Below, one piece after another: positions 61,829 through 64,000 of a stretch of 64,000 bases of DNA. The position numbers and the translations under genes were made by a program. The stretch is taken from assembly GCF_002214565.1 (NCBI RefSeq), contig NZ_CP015106.1, positions 1,116,001 to 1,180,000 on the forward strand, read 5' to 3'. Position 1 is the first letter of the stretch. Every line of letters starts with the position of its first letter. The notes below the pieces were generated by a model that made no database searches, had not been told where the DNA came from, and saw only the letters and a program-made list of their open reading frames with translations. Source of the DNA: Thermococcus radiotolerans (GTDB lineage: Archaea; Methanobacteriota_B; Thermococci; Thermococcales; Thermococcaceae).

Positions 61829-62638
61829 ATGACATCGATTTCAGCGGTTGTCAGGAACCTCCGGCCACTGGAGGGGAGGGTATACATAGCGCTTATTGGG
61901 TTCGCCCTTCTGATGAACTGGAGGAATACAGAAGTGTATGAGCTCGTTACGGCGTTCCTGGCGGGAGTTCTCTTCGTGTGGTACGCTTTTTCGATAAACA
62001 ACTGCTTTGACGTGGACACAGATACCAAGAATCCAGCGAAGGTTAGAAAGAATCCCATAGCCTCTGGGGAACTGTCCTTAAAGGCCGGACTGTTGCTGTC
62101 GGCTCTGCTCGCAACGGCCGGAACTGGCCTGGCCCTCACAACAAACCTCAAAGCGTTTGCGGTTTATTTAACCATGATTCTCCTCGCCACGGCCTATTCA
62201 GCGCCGCCAAGGCTCAAGGCAAGGCCCATAGTGGACGTGCTGTCCCACGGCCTCTTCTTCGGAGGGCTGCCCTTCGTTTACGGGGCAATCGTCGATGGGA
62301 ACCTGTCAGAAGTAGAGGTTCTCATGGCAATTGGGATAGCCATCTACTCCTTCGCCCTCGAGCTGAGGAACCACCTGGGGGACTACGAGAGCGACCTCAT
62401 GGCGGGGCTGAAGACAACCCCGATAGCCATAGGAAAAGCAAGGAGCGAACTCCTTGTGGAGGTTTTCTCAATCCTGGCCATTGCAACGGTCCTCTACGCC
62501 CTCAGACCACATCTGATAGTTGCCTCATCCCTGATGGTGGCGGGGCGCGGGTTAGGTATGAATCCAAGGACTGTCTACCGCATCTTCGACGCGGCGATGG
62601 TCGGGGCCGTTTTAGCGGCAGGAGGGACAGTGTTATGA
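61829..62638 (+). CDS. UbiA-family prenyltransferase
   Basis: The 269-aa membrane protein has eight to nine helices and the first Asp-rich motif SINNCFDVDTDTKNPAKVRK, as in UbiA enzymes (NxxxDxxxD). The second is ELRNHLGDYESDLMAG. These bind Mg-diphosphate of the prenyl donor. Substrate may be a sugar phosphate, quinone-like ring or glycerol phosphate. GGTGG is 5 nt before ATG 61829. It overlaps the next gene by 4 bp. Confidence 0.88.
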   Translation: MTSISAVVRNLRPLEGRVYIALIGFALLMNWRNTEVYELVTAFLAGVLFVWYAFSINNCFDVDTDTKNPAKVRKNPIASGELSLKAGLLLSALLATAGTGLALTTNLKAFAVYLTMILLATAYSAPPRLKARPIVDVLSHGLFFGGLPFVYGAIVDGNLSEVEVLMAIGIAIYSFALELRNHLGDYESDLMAGLKTTPIAIGKARSELLVEVFSILAIATVLYALRPHLIVASSLMVAGRGLGMNPRTVYRIFDAAMVGAVLAAGGTVL

Positions 62639-63531
62639 AGAAAAGAACCCTCCTTTCAATCCTCGCCTTCCTGTTTTCCGTAGGATACATAGTACGCACA
62701 ATCGAAATGGGGGAGCTGAGAGAAGCCCTCTCCACGGCAGACCCGAGGTTTCTTCTCCTTGCCTTCGGGATGGCATTTTCAGCGATACTCGTTTCGACCC
62801 TAAGGTGGTACATCGTCCTCGGGAAGCTCCAGAAAACGAGCTTCAGGAAGACCCTCACCGCGATTCTGAGCGGTTTTTATATGATGGCCTTTCTCCCCCC
62901 GAGTGTAGGACACGCTGCCAAGGTGAAGCTCGTCGGAGGGGACTACTTCAAGGCCCTCTCGGCCCTCGCCTTCGGAATTTCCCTAGAGGTTCTAATCCTC
63001 GCCGGCATCTCCCTCCTCGTATTTGGCGCAACTACGTGGGGCCTCCTTCTGCTTGGGATTCTCTTCCTGGCCCTCTTCTACGATAAGGGTGCCTACACAC
63101 TCCTCAGTAGAGGGATTGCCATAATCCGACCGCTCAGCCCCAAACTCGCCGAAAGGCTTGAAGACTATCTTGAGAGGACGTATTCAGGGTGGAAACGCTC
63201 CAGAAGGGACCCAACGACCTTTATGCTGTCCCTCCTCCTCTCGGTGCTCGCGGTGCTCCTGCAGGTGGCTGGTATAATCGCCGTTGGAAGGGCCTTCGGG
63301 CTCCCCGTTGAACCCCTTGATGCCTTCAAGGCCTTCATACTCAGCACGCTTTTTGCGAGCATAAGCGGTATTCCATCCGGCATAGGTGCGAACGAGCTCG
63401 GCATAACCCTCGCGCTGGGCTCATCGACAAAGAGCGCCGTGGTGGCGTTTACCTACAAGTTCGTCTACCAGTACGTATGGTCCTTTGTCGGGGCGGTTGA
63501 GTTTTACAGGGCCGTGGGGGGTAGGTCATGA
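62635..63531 (+). CDS. LPG-synthase-TM (UPF0104)-family membrane protein
   Basis: The 298-aa protein has about eight helices, the family segment MAFLPPSVGHAAKVKLVGGD and the conserved LFASISGIPSGIGANELGIT near the end. Relatives include the membrane half of lysylphosphatidylglycerol synthase and archaeal AglD-like proteins that are thought to flip or modify lipids. It sits between UbiA and a GT4 gene, overlapping each by 4 bp, which suggests one membrane-lipid or dolichol-type pathway. Confidence 0.85.
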   Translation: MKKRTLLSILAFLFSVGYIVRTIEMGELREALSTADPRFLLLAFGMAFSAILVSTLRWYIVLGKLQKTSFRKTLTAILSGFYMMAFLPPSVGHAAKVKLVGGDYFKALSALAFGISLEVLILAGISLLVFGATTWGLLLLGILFLALFYDKGAYTLLSRGIAIIRPLSPKLAERLEDYLERTYSGWKRSRRDPTTFMLSLLLSVLAVLLQVAGIIAVGRAFGLPVEPLDAFKAFILSTLFASISGIPSGIGANELGITLALGSSTKSAVVAFTYKFVYQYVWSFVGAVEFYRAVGGRS

Positions 63532-64000
63532 GGATAGCCCTCGTAAGCGACTGGTACTACCCGAAGGTCGGTGGCGTTGCAAGCCATATGCACCACCTAG
63601 CTATGCACCTGAAAAAGAGAGGGCACGAGGTTGCAATCGTGACCAACAATCTCAAAACGGGAAAGGAGGAGGAGCTTGAAGAGCTGGGCATTGAACTGAG
63701 AAAAATTCCAGGAACAGTCAGCCCTATTCTCGGAATAAACCTGACGTATGGCCTTAAATCGAACAGAGAACTCGGGGAGTACCTGAAAGATTTTGACGTG
63801 GTTCATTCCCACCACGCATTCACGCCCCTCGCCCTCAAGGCGGTGAAGGCCGGCAGAAACCTCGGAAAGGCAACCATTCTGACGACGCACAGCATATCAT
63901 TTTCCCATGAATCCCGACTCTGGGAGGCCCTTGGAATAACCATACCCCTGTTCAGCCACTACCTTCGCTACCCTCACCAGATAATAGCCGTCAGTAGGGC
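63528..64000 (+). CDS. GT4-family glycosyltransferase (3' end beyond the window)
   Basis: About 157 codons are visible. MRIALVSDWYYPKVGGVASH, HLKKRGHEVAIVTNN and DVVHSHHAFTPLALKAVK form the N-terminal Rossmann domain of GT-B glycosyltransferases, similar to the PIG-A/PimA-like group that glycosylates inositol lipids. The C-terminal nucleotide-sugar domain is cut off. Overlaps the previous gene by 4 bp. Confidence 0.85.
   Translation, partial: MRIALVSDWYYPKVGGVASHMHHLAMHLKKRGHEVAIVTNNLKTGKEEELEELGIELRKIPGTVSPILGINLTYGLKSNRELGEYLKDFDVVHSHHAFTPLALKAVKAGRNLGKATILTTHSISFSHESRLWEALGITIPLFSHYLRYPHQIIAVSR

Overview
The window is chromosomal DNA of a hyperthermophilic euryarchaeon of the order Thermococcales, most likely Thermococcus (GC-rich relative to Pyrococcus). 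The evidence is a form III RuBisCO next to an archaeal histone and TFB, a Phr-type heat-shock regulator, di-myo-inositol-phosphate (DIP) synthesis genes, an Nfn/sulfide-dehydrogenase pair, Hel308, a KEOPS subunit, Gar1, SRP19, box C/D guide RNAs, TATA promoters such as TTTATATA and TTATAA, and GGAGGTG-like ribosome binding sites 4-7 nt before starts.

Layout. 1-7.4 kb: sugar/glycoside cluster (Gfo/Idh/MocA oxidoreductase, GT-A glycosyltransferase, PfkB kinase, fucose/arabinose-isomerase-like protein, GDE-type glucosidase, GH130) with two related palindromes in its two divergent promoters. 7.4-15.2 kb: DUF371, S17e, Phr, thymidine kinase, RuBisCO, histone, phosphoesterase, TFB, Gar1, a probable ribose-1-phosphate kinase, a C/D sRNA and a Nudix hydrolase. 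15.2-22.7 kb: ABC exporter, large secreted lipoprotein, APC transporter with USP domains. 22.7-30.7 kb: Dph6 and the DIP locus (IPCT/DIPPS and inositol-phosphate synthase) with a CUT1 sugar ABC transporter between the two DIP genes. 30.7-33 kb: regulator-pyrF-PUA-ribL. 33-35.7 kb: RHH-ftsZ-parA-RHH-like cell-division/segregation operon. 35.9-39.4 kb: Cgi121, aminotransferase, GDT1-like half protein, MFS. 39.4-40 kb: gene-free island of GC-rich hairpins beside tRNA-Leu(UAG). 40-43.7 kb: seven-gene operon of four DUF2178-like membrane proteins, an XRE repressor and an ABC-2 exporter under a doubled palindromic operator. 43.7-50 kb: RNA-related and housekeeping genes (DUF54, ZIP, Hel308, SRP19, TrmI). 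50-53.5 kb: Nfn pair with SurR-type sites, and an AAA ATPase with a perfect 22-bp palindrome. 53.6-53.8 kb: two tandem C/D sRNAs with internal hairpins. 53.9-60 kb: GcvH, an eight-gene Mrp antiporter operon and a CPA2 antiporter. 60-64 kb: polyamine synthesis (PdaD, SpeE), then a UbiA/LPG-synthase-like/GT4 operon that runs off the end.

Themes. RuBisCO plus ribose-1-phosphate kinase points to the archaeal pentose-bisphosphate (AMP/nucleoside) pathway. Phr, inositol-phosphate synthase and IPCT/DIPPS form a heat-stress solute theme. Least explained are the DUF2178 operon, the paired operators of the glycoside cluster, the duplicated ftsZ/RHH promoter element, the hairpin island and the atypical C/D sRNA pair. 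Starts were chosen by ribosome binding site spacing, so several are shorter than the longest reading frame.
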